17,985 bases of DNA. It comes from Flavobacterium psychrophilum (GTDB lineage: Bacteria; Bacteroidota; Bacteroidia; Flavobacteriales; Flavobacteriaceae). The DNA is taken from the NCBI GenBank assembly GCA_003243255.1, contig QFQM01000087.1:1-17985 (forward strand). The letters run 5' to 3'. Of the stretch, positions 16,407 through 17,985 are shown one piece after another (within the stretch, counting starts at the first letter, position 1; every line of letters begins with the position of its first letter). Under the pieces are notes generated by a model, which saw nothing but the letters and a program-made list of their open reading frames with translations, had not been told where the DNA came from and did no database searches. The translations under genes were made by a program, and so were the position numbers.

Positions 16407-16674
16407 AGGATGGAGTGAGGGAGGGACATGGTTGCGGTGTAACGTGTAAGATGGGGTCTGTTTCTGTGGGTCGCGGTTGGTGGTTGTATATCAGGGAAGG
16501 ATGTTGACTGACTGTGTTCTACGTATTGCCTCTCTTCTCTCAGTGATTGACGTGGTGTGAATGGTAGGTGGATATCCATAAGCCGGTCAATCTTTCGCGT
16601 TGAATATCTAGTGGCGTATCCTACAACCTCGTTGATATCAAATCCAGGCCGTACCTTTGAGAATACTCCAAACA

Positions 16675-16680
16675 TATAAA
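16675..16680 (+). promoter_or_regulatory. TATA box of the hydrolase gene
   Basis: TATAAA lies 66 bp before the hydrolase start at 16746, a normal distance for a fungal core promoter with a short leader. A pyrimidine-rich stretch (CTCTCTTCTCTC, about 16530-16541) lies further upstream. Confidence 0.65.
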
Positions 16681-16745
16681 AGCCTCGCAAACCGACGACA
16701 CCTGCACACTGTTGGAAACTAGTCCTACGAAGCAACAACTCCAAC

Positions 16746-17985
16746 ATGTCTCTAGAAAGCGAAATCAATGCTCTCCTCTCGCCGGCGATCGAGAACAAAC
16801 GACTCCCCGGCTTCGGTGCCATCGCACTAGACAAGAGCGGCAAGGTCCTGTACAAGGGCACATTCGGCTCTAGCGTATCGATCGAAGACGCATCCAAACA
16901 GCCCTTCACCAGCACCACACAGACCAACATCTGGTCCCTGACGAAACTCGTCACGAGCATTGCGATCTTACAACTCAGCGAATCAGGGCAGATCAACATC
17001 GACGACGCAGCAGAGAAATACGTCCCGGAGATTTCCAAGTTGCAAGTACTGGAGGGATGGACATCCCCTGACGCAGAGACGGGTGATCCGATTACCAGAC
17101 CTGCTAAGACCAAGATCACAATCCGCCATCTCTTGACGCACACGTCGGGCTTGGCGTATGATTTCGTCGACGCCAATATCATGCGGTGGTACAACTGGCG
17201 ACAACGCACGCAGGGGATCCCTCGCACAGGACGAAAGGTCTCGGATTTTTCACCGCCGTTGCTGTTCGAGCCGGGCACGTCGTATGTATATGGCGTCGGT
17301 TGTGACTGGCTGGGATTCGTGGTTGAAGCCGTTACAGGGATCGATCTGGATACGTATTTTCAACGAAACATCTTTGCGCCGCTGGGCCTGCAGAAGACGG
17401 GCCTGATCACGAACGTCCCCGTGGAGACGGTCCTGCACGCGCGCCTACCGGAAGGCGATGGCAAGGCGGTTGTATCACCGTTGCAGATCGATCTGGCAGC
17501 CTCATACGGCGAGAAAGACGAGAAAGAGCACCAGACGTTCGGTGGACAGTATCTGATCTCAACGCTGGATGATTACGCGACGATCCTGCTCACCATCTTG
17601 AACGACGGCACCCACCCGAGCAAGAAAGACACCCAGATCCTCAAGCCAGAGACGGTGCAGAACTACCTGTTCACGGACCAATTGCCCGCGATACTCGGCC
17701 CACAGGGATCCGATGTTGTCGGGACTTTCAACACGGCGTTTCCGGCATTGAGTGCGGACGGGGTCTTCCTCCCAGGCACAAAGAAAGGGTTTTCCACGGG
17801 ATTGCTCCTGAATCTTGAGGATGTGCCTGGGAAGAGGAGGGCGAATAGTGGTGCGTGGGCGGGCGTTTCCAACCAGTATTACTGGTTGGATCGTGAGTCT
17901 GGGAAACTGGGTTTGGTCATCACGTATCTTCTGCCATTTTTGGATGCGGAGAGTCTGGATCTGTTCGATGGATTCGAGAAGTTGG
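16746..17985 (+). CDS. serine beta-lactamase-like hydrolase or acyltransferase (LovD/EstB type), 3' end cut by the window
   Basis: The frame from ATG 16746 stays open to the last base: 413 codons without an intron or stop, so the C-terminal end is missing but probably short. The start has an adequate context (AAC before ATG) and follows a TATA box. Residues match the class C beta-lactamase fold of fungal transesterases: catalytic S-L-T-K (Ser64, Lys67), H-L-L-T-H-T-S-G-L (128-136), F-E-P-G-T-S-Y-V-Y-G with probable catalytic Tyr182, then D-W-L-G. A late S-G-A-W-A-G-V-S-N segment takes the place of the third, KTG-like motif. There is no signal peptide, so it should be cytosolic. Members such as LovD move acyl groups in polyketide pathways, while others are esterases. 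The substrate cannot be told. Its neighbour is a zinc-cluster regulator 2.85 kb upstream. Confidence 0.9.
   Translation, partial: MSLESEINALLSPAIENKRLPGFGAIALDKSGKVLYKGTFGSSVSIEDASKQPFTSTTQTNIWSLTKLVTSIAILQLSESGQINIDDAAEKYVPEISKLQVLEGWTSPDAETGDPITRPAKTKITIRHLLTHTSGLAYDFVDANIMRWYNWRQRTQGIPRTGRKVSDFSPPLLFEPGTSYVYGVGCDWLGFVVEAVTGIDLDTYFQRNIFAPLGLQKTGLITNVPVETVLHARLPEGDGKAVVSPLQIDLAASYGEKDEKEHQTFGGQYLISTLDDYATILLTILNDGTHPSKKDTQILKPETVQNYLFTDQLPAILGPQGSDVVGTFNTAFPALSADGVFLPGTKKGFSTGLLLNLEDVPGKRRANSGAWAGVSNQYYWLDRESGKLGLVITYLLPFLDAESLDLFDGFEKL

Larger units (their letters stand above)
13899..16674. other. fungal intergenic region without supported genes
   Basis: This 2.8 kb has only short open frames, none with a recognisable motif, good length or splice pattern. 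It holds a TTTCCC/GGGAAA dyad near 14272-14289, a GTAGTTAACTAC palindrome, an ACC repeat, TACTCCGTA/TACGGAGTA words, a run of G near 15745-15752, a GC-rich inverted repeat at 15952-16000 and a GGTA repeat at 16388-16406. Many TAGTTA and TTAATTAG words cluster at 15280-15840. It contains the 3' untranslated part of the transcription factor gene and the promoter of the hydrolase gene. A decayed gene or an intron-rich small gene cannot be excluded. Confidence 0.6.

Noticed and set aside
16340..17278. 312-residue open frame on the minus strand
   Set aside because: It lies antisense to the clear hydrolase gene, its composition shows no family motif, and the plus-strand frame has catalytic residues and a TATA box. 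It is a shadow frame.
11574..17985. Horizontal transfer of fungal genes into a flavobacterium
   Set aside because: The intron, TATA box and long repeat-rich gap are all intact and fungal, which would be non-functional in a bacterium. Only one boundary is visible, and no mobile element is seen at it.

Overview
This window reads as two unrelated genomes joined near base 11574. Bases 1-11573 look like a Flavobacteriaceae (Bacteroidota) chromosome. The evidence is compact intron-less operons, -7 boxes of the TAnnTTTG type, AT-rich intergenic word repeats, and gene families such as DUF1599, the BT_3928-type DoxX/thioredoxin protein and a DUF6495-like protein. Bases from about 11574 to 17985 look like a filamentous ascomycete, possibly Eurotiales. 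They hold a spliced Zn2Cys6 transcription factor, a long gene-poor intergenic region with fungal-style repeats and a TATA box, and a LovD/EstB-type serine hydrolase cut by the window end.

Bacterial part, left to right: the 3' end of a CRP/FNR-like regulator; a divergent HxlR-type regulator and DoxX-like membrane protein separated by a tandem palindromic operator; then a minus-strand run of DUF1599 protein, BT_3928-type membrane protein, OppB-type permease, an unknown exported protein, a TlpA-like lipoprotein and triosephosphate isomerase. folP (dihydropteroate synthase) diverges from the DUF1599 gene. A small lipoprotein, rlmH, ligA, a DUF6495-like protein, and the ribosomal genes rplI and rpsR follow. 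The tlpA-tpiA stop and start codons overlap. Four good intrinsic terminators mark unit ends. Several genes deal with thiol redox or quinone-type stress (HxlR with an N-terminal Cys, DoxX, BT_3928-type, TlpA).

Fungal part: the transcription factor starts at 11753 and has one 73-nt intron right after its zinc cluster, giving about 690 residues. The following 2.85 kb has no gene I can support. It carries a perfect 12-bp palindrome, an inverted pair of a TACTCCGTA word, a GC-rich inverted repeat, and ACC and GGTA simple repeats. The hydrolase starts at 16746 behind a TATA box and stays open to the last base.

The bacterial rpsR gene loses its expected ATG exactly where the bacterial signal stops, and the usual upstream partner rpsF is absent. 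The simplest reading is an assembly or library chimera (or a bacterial contaminant in a fungal assembly) rather than horizontal transfer. I see no convincing new defence or mobile system. The points most worth checking are the junction, the spliced zinc-cluster gene, the HxlR operator array, and intergenic repeats that supply the last codons of folP and ligA.
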